Assembly (NCBI GenBank): GCA_002633005.1
Contig: NMRA01000071.1
Span: forward strand, 649,264 to 711,910
DNA: 62,647 nt
Direction: 5' to 3'
From: Phoronis australis
Taxonomy: Eukaryota; Phoronida; Phoronidae
The notes under the pieces were generated by a model, which made no database searches, was not told the origin of the DNA, and saw only the letters and a program-made list of their open reading frames with translations. Positions within the stretch are counted from its first letter, which is position 1, and each line of letters starts with the position of its first letter. This document shows positions 23,501 through 38,500 of the stretch, piece after piece. The translations under genes and the position numbers were made by a program.

Positions 23501-26500
23501 CAACATTTTTGGCAAAAAATGGTTCTCAACCGCAAGCGATATAAAAGGAGCAACTTACTGGCTTTTACGCGTAGCTGCCTCAGTCTCACTGGACTCATAC
23601 GCATTGAAACTCCGTTGACAATGAACTTATGGTCATACGATGCGTTTACCTTGAAACCGTGATACAGACCACCATAAAATATGTTGGGTGCCATGTTCTC
23701 TAACCACTCCCAGAAGTCGTTAGGCGTCGACACCTGTATGGCACATACGAAGCAAAAAAGTTACTAGTTGAAGTAATGGCTGAAATGATGATATATCTTG
23801 TTAAGTCCGGTATTTCGTGTCTGTGCTGCTTTAAGTGGCGAAGCTACGAAGCTACATTTTACGTCAAAGCTCAGTATTCAAATCCTATGCCTTTCTTATT
23901 CATCTGTAGCAATAACTAAACGTCAGATACGAAAATACTGAAGCTTGAGGTGACCAATGCAACTGAACGCTCACTTATTTAACATCACCCAACTATGTGC
24001 GTGAACGTTTTAGTCGCACACAAATAAAGTTACGTGTATGTGTAACACTTAATTCAAGTTTGCAAGGAAAATGCAAATGTCTGTGTTCTATGTCTTTAAC
24101 ATGACTTGCACTGTAACAGAAAGAAAATATTTCATAACACTGGCGAAAACAATTAGCTGTTTGTATTCTATGTTAAGCAGTAACGGCAGTAAAGTGGGCC
24201 TGGCAATTTTTCATGAACTTTTGTTGCAGGCATTATCTTGTAATTTAAGAAGGTCAGTGTGTCCAACTCTTATCTGTGTCTCATGGTTGTGGCTTACATC
24301 GAACATGTTTGTTCCCGAGCCAAACAACCTGTCCATCTCAGCATTGGTGTTGTAATGCGACACATCTCTCATCCCTGAGGCAATAGACAGCAGTAGAGCC
24401 AGGTAGAACACATGAGACACAATATCTTTAGCAGCACCACTCAGTAGCTCCTCGCGTTCTTTCCGTTGTTTCAGCTTAGCAATAGCGTCCGCTTCTGCTT
24501 GGCTGTCATCTGTTACATCACATGTCAGCAAAACAAAACTAAACATTAGATTATTATATCTGAACATTTAGAAACTGCTGTTTAGATAAGCGATCCAAAC
24601 CTTTAAACTAACAATCCAAACCTTCAAACTAACAATCCAAACCTTCAAACTAACAATCCAAACCTTCAAACTAACAATCAAAACCTTCAAACTAACAATC
24701 CAAACCTTCAAACAAACAATCAAAACCTTCAAACTAACAATCCAAACCTTCAAACTAACAATCCAAACCTTCAAACTAACAATCCAAACCTTCAAACCTC
24801 TTTACACTCAAGCTATTGCTTTATTACCGTGATCTCCTTTCTCATACAATATTGTGCTAATGTTAAGAGTCCTAAAAAGTCGTAAAGGAAATGTAGTGAG
24901 GGAGTAGAACCATTGTTTAGAGGCAAAAACGACCAAACACGAAGGTTATTGATGTTTTGATAAGTTTGGAGACTCAGTCTGCTCTAGAAAACACCGCCAG
25001 ATTTTTTGCAGTAAAGTAGGCCAAACTTTTTGGCTGCGTTTTCGGAGAGTTGGACAAAGCTTGGAGTTTGGCATATGTGTAAAACTAAAGGTTTCAATGA
25101 CAGAAGAAAACATTTGTCGCTGGCAGAGTCAATGGAAATGAGTTGGCTTGCTGCTGTTGAATTGTCAGCAAACGTGAAGTCATTGATAGAACAATACGTA
25201 ATTAGTATACCGTTTGCGCGGGTCGTATGCACTTTTAGTTTGAATAGCTGTATTTACTTTGTATTTCTTCCATAAGGATTTAGTGATTAAGAGAGCCCCA
25301 GGAGCTGATACTGCTTAAGCTACAGTAGCTGATTCATGATTTGCATTATGATCTCACCTGGCTCACATGGAAGTGGAGGGAGTGTGGCTAGGCGTTCTAC
25401 TGGACAGGCGGCTATTTTACATTGTTGACCATCATGCCAGTCGGTGTCGTCAAACGAGTGCACATCTGGAGGTCTCTTGAAGATCAAGGAAAAGACAGCG
25501 GCCAAGAGGAGAACCTTGAAGCACAGTACATTGGTCAGGATGAACACGCTAGTAGAACAAATAGTCCAAACAATCATTTTCTTGGAGTAATCTCATTTTA
25601 GGATGGAAAGTGAATACAACCTATCAATGAAAAGTGTTACCTTTAAAGGGTTGACAATCATTGTATCCTCAAACACTGAGAACAGGTAGGCGACCAACCA
25701 TCCTCTTGACTTCTCCCCACCCCATTCAAAGCTGTAGAGAACCGTAAAAAACGCCGAGGTTATGATACTCAGTACTACCAAAGACCAGCCTATGTAAATG
25801 ACCCAAAATGGCAGTTTGTTACTCTTTCTCTTCCAACTCATGGGCTTGGTCCACAACTGCTTCAGTGACGTACTCGCACGGTTCCACCACGCGACAACCT
25901 TACTCTCTTCTATGATTTCAATTTTTTCATACTCGTCCCATGGGCTGTACTTCCTCCCGGTCACGTTGATGGAAATTCCTTTGCTACCTCCACTGTTAGA
26001 TACACGTTTGAGTTTCTTCCAACCAGTTGCCTTCACAACTCTGACATCCTGGATTTTCCGACTTCTCCTTCCGGCGTTACGGAACAAGTATATGATGATG
26101 AGCTGGGCGGGCAGTACTGTTATTGTACTCATTACACTGCTGTATAGATGACTCATTCGAATAACCACAGGACCTACAAAAATCACATGGAATCTCTTGC
26201 ACAGGTAGTGACGTCACAATTTTCATTTTTCTTCCATACAACTGTCTAGCGCTCATTGTAACAGACGGTGGAAGTGTTATAAGCAAGATAAAGTAAAAAA
26301 ATGAGTTAAAATGGAGGAATTTACCCGGAATTAGAGGCTCTAGTGTCTGGTCTTCAAGGATTCCAAGATGGCGGCACCGTTGTACCAACCGTGTGGATCA
26401 CTATCACCACATACAATGTTACTGTTATTCCATATACAAAATTCTGATTCAGTCTTACAAACCCTTTATGAGCGATAGAAAAAACGATTTCTACTTACCA

Positions 26501-29500
26501 ATACGAATTACATCGGACGTGCTTGTGGTCCCGTCGTCACGGTACCACATTGCATTGGCGATCATAGTCATAAAAAGAATAGAGACGACGCACGAGAGAC
26601 GCTGCACACGCGAGAATGTACTGGATACCGGACGTGACGCAACGCTGAAAACCAAATGCTCGTTAGACATGTCTCTACTGGCGCTTTTGGTAAAGGACGC
26701 TGCGGCCTGAATACGCTCTTTATCCGCCACTGGTACGATGCGATCAATCTTCATGTCATCGTGCGACTTTGACAACCACTTGTTGCAGATGCAGACGAAC
26801 CTGGAAAACGAATTAGATTTTTTATGTGTTAAGAAGGTGGAAATTATTTTAAACCAAAATTGCTTTCTTTTGATATTTTGGTCTTAGGATGGCTTGTATT
26901 CACTCCTATATATCCCGCTAAAATTACTGAGTGTGTGGAAGGCCGTACAGTTTACACACATCTCCAAGTTTTGAGCGATGCCATCGTCACGAATTGTCCC
27001 GATAAGATGTGTCTCCTTGATTGACGAAGCCATACCAATGAGACTACTGTAGATAGATAACCCAAGAGTAGCCAAGAGAGTTCAACAGGGCCTGCACAAG
27101 CGCGAAATTGTCGACAAGTTTAAAATGAGTGACAACCTGGGTTTACTTTGTGTTGAACCGGTCGAGGCCAAACGCAAAATTGAAATGAGTTTTTCGAAAT
27201 TGAGGAAAGTGCTTTTACAATGAATTGGGTGGAGCAGGACATGGCCCCATTGTGCACCCGAGGCTACACCATATGGCTTACGGTATGTTACGGTATACGC
27301 CACTGGCCTCAGGTGACACGTTTACTCTTTCTCTTGTGGTTAAAACCAAATGTGGAATGCCTGCAGTTGCTCGAAAATATGGCCGATGTGAAAACAATCA
27401 GCTCCTTCCACGCCTACGATGACAATGAACACCGCAGGGAAGGATCCAGGATTTTTAAAAGGGGGTTAGATCAAAGAATTTTTAAAAAGGGAATCCAAAT
27501 CAAAAATTTGAAAATTCTAGATTTTAAATCACTAAAATCAAGAGAAGGGGGGGGGAGTCTGGACTCCCTTGACCCCACTAAATCCGCCTATGCGTCGTCG
27601 CTAAACTTTGCTTTATCTAAGCTGCGCACTCGATTCAGTTGATCGACTCACCTTTTACCAGACACCACGTCAGTAACAATTATTTTGTCCAGAAACCACG
27701 ACCTTTGAATCCCACCTTGGTTGTCATGCCAGATTCGCAGGTAAACTAGCTTACCGATGCTGTTTGGGATGGAAACATAAAAGTTGTCAACTGCTCCTCT
27801 TCTGAAATTCTGCAACACAAATGAAACCCACTAATTAGTGTTGAATGCTGTTAGCCAAGAACTCGGGGAAGTCTTCAGATCACTTGCTCTACCCACTGAG
27901 CCATCTGGACGAACCACTTGCTCTACCCAGTGAACCATCTGCACGAACCACTTACTCTACCCAGTGAACCATCTGCACGAACGACTTGCTCTACCCAGTG
28001 AACCATCTTTACGAACCACTTTCTCTACCCCGTGAACCATCTGCACGAACCACTTGCTCCACCCAGTGAACCATCTGCACAAACCACATGACAAAAGTAA
28101 TACCATACCCAAGAACAAATAAATTGCGCATGCGACACGCAAACTCTTTCATACAAACAATGAACATTCGTTCTGGAAAGCACTGGATTTTCACTGGCAT
28201 ATTTACAAGTAAGCTTTATTTGCCAGGTAGAAAAAATTGCTTTCCGAACCTAGGTGCCTAGCTAGTATTCGGGTGAACCTGGATTTGGTTCCTAAGTCGG
28301 GACAAGCAAGGTTGTTCCATACTGTCAAACAAACCATTGTAATCTGGTGAATAAGTACATTCTGTGTCCAGAGTACATTCTGTGTCCAGAGTACATACAC
28401 ATCACTCGATGATGTAACAGTACATTCAAATAACTTATCGGCTGATATTCATGTACCCCAATGGTTAATATATGAATGCTAATCGTACATTCAAGAGGTT
28501 CGTCAGTAAAATTTATCGTGTCATAAGTTCATTACCCTATTTAAAAATATTAAGTAGGCCTAAGGTTGTATTTTCCAGGACGTTGTTCAAATTAGAGTCC
28601 TCCAGTAGAGAGTGTATGTACACATGTTCTTAGATAACGAATGGTGCTCATACCTTCCGCACTCCATCGTTCAAGACTCTCAGTCCTGTGTCACCAGATT
28701 CCCCACTCAAAACGAAATACACGTTCGACTTGGTCGCCGCTCGCGCCTGACTTCCAGTGAAGACGGACATCCTGAATCCGTATTGGTCATCATGGTGATT
28801 GTCCACCAGAGGATTGTACGTCCACTGTGCAGTATAAAAAATTATGTAAACATCATTGGACGATACAGCTTCAACACGATCTTGAGATAGAAACCCGTGG
28901 TCCAGTGGAGTTCTAAGATTGGAAGCCTCATTCTCCGTTGCTGTTGGTAACCAACCAAACATTGTCATACCACCTAACTTTGAAGCAACGATGTCAAAGA
29001 GAAAGCCTCGCTTTCAAAGCCCAGATCAAACATTTTGAATAAATGCAACACTCATTTCCCGGCCTATTTGGCGCGCTAAACTAACGGCATTTTGAAAAAT
29101 GATTTGACACGAGTTTATGAAGATATGTTGAATGCAGTTTACTGTCTTGTCAATGGTTTATTTTTAACAATCATATGAAACAAGGAGATACCGTCTTGTA
29201 CACTTTCAAACAGTTAAACGAATCATTTTGAATTCACAGTAAAGTCACCACTTAAATTCACTCACTCGTATTCTATCTTTCTGGTCAAACCTCCGACAGA
29301 CGAATATCATCACCAGATAGACACCAATCACCGTACAAATGCTTGCTACCACCGGGGCATTCTCCGCCAGTTTCTTGTCAATGTCTTGAAACACAGTGCT
29401 GAAGTCTATGGTGTTCGGCGGAACAAACAAGCCGACTCCGAATTTTCCGAAAAGATTGCTTTTGAACTTCACCTTTCGTGGTGTAGACGTTGGGTCAACC

Positions 29501-32500
29501 TAGAAAGAAGCGAGTCAGGTTTTGGTAACTGCCTACTTCATTGCGTGTCTGTCTAACCACTCCTTAAGCTGTTGAACGATTGCTGAAATTTAATCACGTG
29601 ACTAGCAGCAATACCTAAAGGGCATTTCCTTTGTTATGGTTTGTGGAGTCATGCTGTCAACTTGTGAACTAAAACTGCTGATGGACAAAAGAGATGCAAA
29701 TATCTCCCAGTATTCTTTAGTTTATTTTGAGATGCTTACAAATAGTTTTTAAAGACACATTTAACATCATACTTTTGACACTCCTGTGAGTGTGTCGAGA
29801 TACCAAACAATGCTTTCTCCAAGTGAGTTTGATATTTGGGAAGGACACAAGAGGGCAGTGCTTTATGTGCGTACAGTGTACACTAAGGGGTATACAGAAT
29901 TGACAACGTGGAACCGGGAGTATTAATGTATGCTCAATCGCAGAATTTCGGCTTCGCAAGAACACACCGTGTACTTCTACGAAAACTAATACCGTAGGGA
30001 AGCAAATAAGTTAATTCAATACCTGACAACTCTTCACCCAATGTTGTGCCACGTCATCCCATCTGGAACACGTGAGCTCATAGAACTGTAGATGGTAAGG
30101 CGAAAACGAGGAAACAGCATTGTCTGTGCTTTCATCTTGTCTGGCATTCACGTCCCGCCGGTCGCGCACATTGGTGACACTTGAAGACATGCTGCTTCGA
30201 GAAGTGTTGACCGTGTCCTCCTGTGTAGAAGTGGCAGGCGACGTAAACGCACCACTGTCAAAGGAAACTTGTCCAATGGCTAATGAATAATTACTCGAGC
30301 TTTCAAGTTGTGATAATGGCACTGAGAAAATATATTGCAGGTCGTCATCCACTGGTACATGTGTCAATTGTCTCGGTATCGTGATGTTAAAATCGTACTT
30401 GCTTGGGCTTGGCCTGTCTTTCTTTCTCAAGTACAAGGTGAAGATTACATTTCTGACTGGTTTGACATATATCTGCAGGACACCATTGTCGCTCTTTGGT
30501 CGGACCGTGTGGAAACATAGCGAGTGATTGCCAACTGGTTTAGGTTGCTTAATAAATGAGACGTCATTCCGCAAGGTTGGCACAATGCCAAGTTCCATTT
30601 TCCCACTTTCACCGACAAATTTCATTGGAACAGCGTCGCCACCGAACATCTTGATTGACGTCACAGGTGACGTAGGTTGGTTACCATCCACCGCGTAGGA
30701 GAACGGATTGACACGAAAACTTTCCATCTGAAAGAATCACCAAAAGAAATAGATTGTAAGTTAATATTTTTTTACACTTTCAAGATGACAAAATTCAGAT
30801 GGTATTCTAGACATTTACTGGTTCAACAAACTTTGCGGCAGTCACTGCTATTGCACTGCTGACCCTAAGCACTAGATGTCTACCAGCATAACAGACTTTA
30901 AGATTTGTAATTGATATTCGTACCATACTTGATGCACATGCGCAACTGTGAGGTCGAATTTAGTTACCACTGCCTGAAGCTCCACGTGACTGTCGTTTCC
31001 ACCTAACGATACATGTAGTTCAGCGAGGTTATCATTAAGCGGCATGCTATTCTCTTTGGTCATCGAGACTTTCTTCAATGTCAAGGGGTCTGTATCTTCA
31101 CCTAACCGAAATGGTGGCGCTCCAGCGGGCATTTGAGAAAGTTTCGATAGGGATAGCGCCAATTGGGCTCGCTCAAACGACCTCCAAACTGCCGCAGCCT
31201 GTGGAAGGGAGTATGCCGCTAAGAATGAGACAGAAACCACGAGGTACAAGAAAAATTATGTGTGTTCGTTTTGAAGCTCGTAAATTCAAAAAAAAAAAAC
31301 TCCATTAGCGTTGCAATGCTACAAAAATTAAAACGAAATTGGAATTAGTTGAAATAGGATACAGCTGATGTAATGTCAGAAGAATATGGAAGACTTTTTA
31401 ACAATGTCGTATAGAAACGTTTGGTACTGTTAAAGACCGATTGATTGACGATATCAAGATGTTAAACTCAAGTAATAGATCTGGGAGGCGACTTGTAATC
31501 ACCTATGGAGGACGAACCTTTTAATAATCATGTTCACGTAAATATTTACAAACAAAAGTTTCTATTAGAACTTTAATCACGGTCAGTGCTGATACACAGA
31601 ATCACCAGGGACACCACTAAAGATACTAAAAATCTTAACAGAGTACTACTCAGAAGGAAAAGAGAGATCACTATATGACGGGATTGCGTCGTTGCCAGAG
31701 CTGCAGTCTGTTAGATGTGATATTGTTATTTAGTGAAAGTAATGAATTAAGATTCGAGAATATGCCGGATCTCTTTGATGTGACAAAAAAAACAAACAAT
31801 TCTCTAGGATTCCAAAGATGCAGTCAGAATACCAAGGAGTTTTCTTATACAGCTACGGTCATTTCCACTTTAGAAAATGCTTCTACCATACGTGACTCAT
31901 ATTCGAATAAAAGTATTGCAACTGTTGAGCAAGGACAGAGCTCGCTGGTTCCCTGCGTGTCTCTTGGTAGCCAGCACGCAGGTAGCAGGCAGTAGCACGC
32001 GCGTTATCAACGGTTGATGTAACCTCGGCAGTCATGATTAGTGAGAAAATGACTTCGCGGCCCCTGACAAGTAAGTAGATTTTCAGTTTCATGGATAAAT
32101 CACATAAATAATTAGGTGCACATTATTTCTTTGGCTCACTATCATACTCTTTACGTGACTGGAGATTTAGTTTCCAACTTAAGCTGGTATATGTTCGTGA
32201 TGTCCAGTCCCGGTGGCTGCGACGAGCCTGATCGGGTTCCGAGCCACTGGCGGGGAGTAACAAGCGTTTTGTGTGTTTAGAACTACAAAATAGCAAGTCT
32301 AAAAGTACAACACACGGCTATGTTCCCCCGTCTGTATTTCACGGAAGAATTACTCGAAATTATCACCAAACAGACCCAAACTACCGCGATGGATCATGGT
32401 AAATTGACCTACTGAACTATGTAGGGTACGGTACGTTCAGATACCTATAAATCCCTAACAATGAAATAAAACAACCAGTTTGTTCAAGAACTTGATGTAT

Positions 32501-35500
32501 TTGCAAGTTTACAACGAATTTTGATGATTTATTGGTGTAAATCGATGAATTTAAGCGATAAGTTGACGCCAGTAAGCGTGTTGTGAAAGGCTGAACAGAC
32601 TGCGTTCGAACCGATGACGACATTGGTTAAGTTCAGTACCTCTGTCTGCCGTTAAGTGTCAGTTAAAGCAACTGAGCTTGCTGTTTTCGAGTGGAACTAC
32701 TCGATCTAAAGTGATACAAAATAGGTTGCTTTTGGGTGGCGTTATACTTTAAACAGAAGTAACAAATATTACGGGAAATGTGAAATTTGATGGTCGAAAA
32801 GGGCGTGCCACGAAGTACATGCCAACATTGCAGAGTATTCATACATTTTCAACCGTAACCGCTTTTTCAATAAAACTACTTCTATCTGAAACGTCCTACG
32901 AAAAGTTAGAATTAAAAAGAAGGCGCCGTTAAGTCTAATGTCCGTGTTATGTGACTGCTCAATAAATAAATAAATAAATAAATACATTTACTTGCTCTTA
33001 ATTACCTGGTCTGCCTGTCTTGACAGCTTTTGAGTGGCAGCTGATGATTTGCCGATAACCAATCCTACCATGATGTCTCGTAATCCTGAATATTTAGTAA
33101 CATAAACAAGACTACAAATAAAGTGCATTTATGGCCATCAAACTATCAAACTTTGCTTTCACTTTAACAGAAGGATCTGTTCACGGAAACCATTCATTAA
33201 TGGAGCAAATTTAACTTTTCATGACAGTATCACGTGTCAAATCTATTGTACTCAGCTAGGCACGTTTTGCATTCTAAGTACCCATCTTTAAATGGACATT
33301 TACTCACCAGCAAAAGCCAAGTCAAATTCAGCCTCTGACGTTGCGTTGAGATCAACTATGTCATCAGCCATGCGGGCAAGTGTCTGTGAGGCTAATACCT
33401 GAAACAGATATTAGATCTAGTTGGAGTTTTCTGATATTTGCAGATCTGAAGTTCAGAGGGTTTTAAAGACCTTCTCAATAAATGATTTTTGTGACAAAAT
33501 ACAAATCTTGTCATTATTTATTGTCAAGAACCACTGGTGGATTTAGAATGTTGCAGGTCTGGCTATAATTCCCAAATGGTGACACAAATCCTACACTTCC
33601 GGCGTTTCTTATTCGCATTAGGATGGGGCCCACAAGCAACCAATATCGATAAAATCGTAGAAATGTCGCAGAGTTTTATGTACGGTATGTGGAGGACATC
33701 TATAATCAAAACAATCGCCAGAATGTTGTCGCAAGAACTTGTCATCCACATTGTCAAACTATCAACATTATAACAACAAGGTCGCTGGAACCAGTCCTTT
33801 CGATTTGTGAAACGACGATTTATTGAAAAAGTGTAATGTTGTGGCGAACTGCGATGTAGTGTAGAGATAGAGAGAAGTGTTTCTATTATTTACGGAGTGA
33901 AGGCGTTTTACCTGCCACAAGCAAAACAAAAATGTTGATTTTTGATCTTGCACTAGAGTAGGCGCACCAACTGGACTCCCAACAATCGGAACCCATTGTG
34001 CATTGTAGTATATGTTTATTTAAGGCTCGTTTGGCACGACAGACTGATCCTTCACTCATACGCTGTAAATGTTCAAGATTGTCGTTTGCATTGGACGATT
34101 TACTCGGACATGCGTAATGGCGTCCACACCAGAAATTCCTGGTGGCATGGGTTGACATTTGCAGCACCAATGTCACTAAATATGGTTTTTGCGAAGATAG
34201 GTACCAGTATCGTCAGACTGACACTAACAGAGATAAATGAACCAGTTTTCGTCAGAACCTTGCTCTGCATTCATGAACATTCATAGACGTGCTTTCATAC
34301 CAGGCAACTCACTTTAGCTTTTCAATAATTTCAGATTTCAGTGGTACTTCCGGCGACGATACTTATCAACACCTAGAATTTTTACTTCATTTACCCCGTG
34401 AAGGACTAAAACAGTTTTACTTTGTTTAATAAATTAGATCATTACCTGTGGCTGGGGTCGAGGACCCGCGCCGTGCTTTAGCAGGGAACCCAGAGCTGAG
34501 GCTGACTGCATGACCTCAGCCGTTGTAGACCGCGAAGTGTAGGAACTATCGAAGGCACTTATGAGCCGTCCAATTGTCCCCTGAATTTCATCTCCGCCGT
34601 CGTCTCCCTTCAATGCAGTACAAATAGATTGACACTTGACACACAAGTGAAGGAAGGCTAATTAAGTGGGGTGTGGCGATCTGCCCTGTCACAATTCAAA
34701 GGAGGCAGACTTACAATGCATGTGCTGGAGATCTCAGGAAATTGTAACAATCGCTCAGGTGTCTCATTAAAATACAATATGCCTTACTGACTTGGTCCAC
34801 TGAAAGGCAAATGCCCACCTACTATAGAATGTAGGCCTACAGTCAATTAGTACTTGTCGATTTCAAGGCAGACGGGCTCTATCTCTACACTTGCAGCAAA
34901 AATTCTCGCTGGCTGCATATTCATTTTTTTATGACTCTTTTCAATAAGGTATATTTACGAAGCACTATTTCACTTGTATTCTATAGACTTCACACTGAGG
35001 AAAGTGAAGGAGTAGTAGCAGCTAATTTGAAATGGCAAATGATTGTCTGGTTAACATAGATGATGACTTCAGAATCATAATGCAAAATGTTGTATGACAG
35101 GACTCACCAGGATACTGAGGAGTGAAAAGACGGCCTGACATGCTTGCTGAGGGTCAGATAACAGGAGGCGCTCGATGTCGCTTACAGTTCTGGCAACCAA
35201 GATTGACTTGCTACGAGCATTTAATACCGGGGGTGCAACCTTAAATATGAATGATTTAGATGGTACTGGCACAACAATGCAACAATATACACGTCACAAT
35301 AACAAATGTAGTTTTAGTTGGAATTTCTATGTTTATACACTCAGTGTGCAAATGGCTGAATTCCATGTCTTGTTGATCATCGGCCCGACAACAGGAAAAT
35401 CGCGCCATTGGTGAGTATCAGTAAGACAGTAAGAACTGTCGAAGTTCTTCACCCTTGAATAACACATGTCTTGGATACAGAAGTGTCCAAGTTCTTCACC

Positions 35501-38500
35501 CTTGAATAACACATATCTTGGATACAGAACGCGTATTCAACCTAAATATCGATGTAACGAACAAGGACTATTTCTGGAATGTGGGAACTTTGAATAATCC
35601 AAAAAATCTGGGTATGAAAAGAAGCAAAATTCCGTTCATGTGAAAACGTTTGTTGCAAAGCATTGTCATAAGCATGTTTTGGATAAAAGTGACACCGACA
35701 TTGGATAACGCTTACTGAGAGCAAGGTACACGTACACCCAAATGAGGCCACATCTTACCCTAACATGCACCAAGACCTCAGAAGTAGCACCAAACTCGTC
35801 AATCACAACTACTAAAACCACCACTGTGTAGTTATTTTCTTTGTTTCCTGTAGGCAGAAGTAACGAGTTGAACACAGGCGACTTCCCTTCCCGCAATAAC
35901 TGCCTGGTGTCATTTTTGTTGCGTCGACTGTACACTTGGTAGTGCAGCGCTTTGCTACACCCGTAGTCATCCTGGTGAATCTTAGAACCTTCGTCTTTCC
36001 AACCTTCGCATTCAACCGTGAATGCAGTCGTTAGAGCAAAACCTTGCAAAACAAGAAGCAAATTGTGCCTTTTATAATTCTTGTTGTAGTAAAAGTAAAT
36101 AAGAGTGTTACTTGAGTCAAAACTCTCTATAAAGTTTGTTATGCTTAGGCGCTCACTCAATGGCGCTGTTGCGCGTGAGTTATTTTATCATACACATACC
36201 TGTTTTTTTTCACGAGCTGCAGTTGTACAGCAATCTATTTTTGCAAGTACAAACATATCTTTTTCCGGGGACCACAGTTTTCTTGCTGGGTGACAAGAGT
36301 CATGACTGAGAATAACCTTGGCGCACAGTAAGCTCAATACAACTGAGGTACGATTCATACACCAAGTTTCTAGCGAGATCCCATAAAATCACTAATGTAA
36401 GGCTCGAAATCTTACTACTTAAGTGATGACCATTGAAGTGAAGGATCGGCGATGCTGTGACGTTGAATATCAGGCTCATAACCACTGTATCCGTTCCATA
36501 AGCCAAGATTTTTCGCGAGTTTCTTGCGTAATGGAACATAATCTTAGACGTAACAATTGCTCATAAGTAAAATGCATTCCAGTCAATCCTGTTCGGGACA
36601 AATTGAGCTATCTCTCAGTTTCCCTTGACAACCAGTTTGCCAAAGCCTCGACAAGACCGTTTAGGTCCATTCACTTCATCATTATGGCAACTAAACACAA
36701 GAGGAGGTCACTCGAATGATCTATCGAGACTCGTTTGAAGAGGGAAATGTAATTTGTCCGATTACATTTGAAGCAAACTGAAGTTCTCTATACATGGGCG
36801 TTCAATTCGAAAATATCAAGTGGAGAATTATAATTTGTCTTACCTTGTTGCGGTGTAACAGCACACTTTCCACCAATAGGTGGCAGGTTAGACACGAAGT
36901 TGTATTCAGTTCGTCCTGTGTCATTGCCGACTTGGCTATGCACCAATACCTTGTAAAGGTTCCCACCGACAATGGTTTTAGATCCAATAAACAGCAAATT
37001 ACCTGCAATGACAGGATGACGCCATGTATGACTTGCGGTGAAACCCCAGACAAAAGGCCCAGAGTGTACGAAATACAGATGTAGAGTAGGCCTACAGTGC
37101 AGTCACAATGTTATTGGTAGTTGTACTGTAGTTTGGTCCCGTATTAGTAGCTGCTGCGAAGGTAATCTCATCCGATAACATATACTAAAACTACAATCAA
37201 CATCACCACTTTTATTAGGCCGGCCACCACCACAAAAAGACTATTTCTACACCTTCACCACCATAACACCTACACAACATCAAAACTATTCTTATACCTT
37301 CACCGTTATCACACCCCCACAACATCAGTACTACCACAATCAACACCACCAAGCTACCAAACCATCGCCACATCCAAACTATGAAAGCACCACCCATTCG
37401 ACGCCCACCACACCTCACTGCCACCACACCACTAAAACCACTTCTCACCCAACCATCACCACCGCCACACTGCCAAATCCAGCACTTCTACACAACCCAC
37501 GCATTATCAATATATCCACCACAGGTCCACCAGAGGATCACCACCATCGACACCATAACTGTGCCACTAGCTCCAACGTCATCACCAAACAATGATTACC
37601 ACATCGCCATCGCCAACACCACATCCCCATCACCACCACCACCAACAAACCACAATACCAACACCACCGTCACACCATTAGCACACCAGCGACGCCACCA
37701 TAATGCACTGCCTTCTCCAGTTTAGCTTGTTCCAATAATAGAACAGTACCTTTAGCCGTGATGTTGTCGCTTATCACTTGAGACAAAGAACCATTATTTC
37801 GATCTACCAGAACCACTCTCCAGTTCCACGTCATATGCGGTGAACATCGGTCTCCGCAGCGTCCCTGAAGCACCAGCCGCAATCGTGGATTCATCTTCTT
37901 TTGACAATTCTCGATACATCTGCAAGACGGAGGTTAATGAAAATAACGAAAAAAAAAACTTTTAGTTTCTAACTCTAAGCTCACTGATATACTGAAAATT
38001 TCGTGCTATGAGTTTTGATATGGAATACTACGCACTCCTTTACTATGATTTAATTAAATAATAAGATTCACGTTCATTCCGGACACGGCGATCAAACGGG
38101 AATGGCTTGTGTAGTTGAGCCATTGTTCATGAAACAATTAATGTCAGAGAGGCGTTTACTAAGAGTACTTGTATCTTATCTATTTTATTTAACGACTGAC
38201 CACTGGGAATTGTTTTGTTGTGCTTATTGAATGCTTGGCTGTAATTAAAGGAAGGCGGAGACCGTAATGGAAATGTTAATAACTGAAATACTTACATTAT
38301 GTAAACATAAGGCGGAACACCAGGTAGAACCTCAACACGCTGCCGGTAGGTGGCCTTTCGAACGTCTTTTCGGACGGAGACGGTAAACTCGTAAGTAACA
38401 CCCTCTTCAAGCGAGAATGGTTTAAAAGTGACCAGTCCTCCCTTCAGCTGACTTATCACATGCTCAGAACACGTCGTTGAAAAGTTGGCTACCGATAGCA

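Larger units (their letters stand above)
34446..37919 (-). other. polycystin gene: REJ domain, C-terminal part (5 exons)
   Basis: Exons 37919-37750, 37002-36844, 36042-35759, 35239-35108 and 34634-34446. They carry the receptor-for-egg-jelly landmarks: IENCQKKMNPRLRLVLQGRC right after the PKD exon's PPYVYI, TWNWRVVLV, TEYNFVSNLPPIGGKC, GFALTTAFTVECEGW, CSKALHYQVYSR, NNYTVVVLVVVIDEFGATSE and a helical end (DIERLLLSDPQQACQAV, STTAEVMQSASALGSLL). REJ modules are found in sea urchin sperm receptors and in PKD1. The REJ domain begins inside the preceding giant exon at about residue 2233. Confidence 0.92.

Noticed and set aside
24568-24795. Open frame of KVWIVSL repeats
   Set aside because: Produced by a 21-base minisatellite whose unit is a multiple of three; it lies in an intron.
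27881-28142. Short minus-strand frames with repeated GWFVQMVHG-like strings
   Set aside because: Translation of the 34-base minisatellite.
30872-31249. Use of the acceptor at about 31208 (cattcttag) for the helical-region exon
   Set aside because: It would enter in phase 1, whereas the previous exon ends in phase 0; the acceptor at 31199 keeps the frame.
37381-37725. Plus-strand proline/threonine-rich open frame
   Set aside because: Low-complexity C/A tract in a polycystin intron, no start context or splice support.
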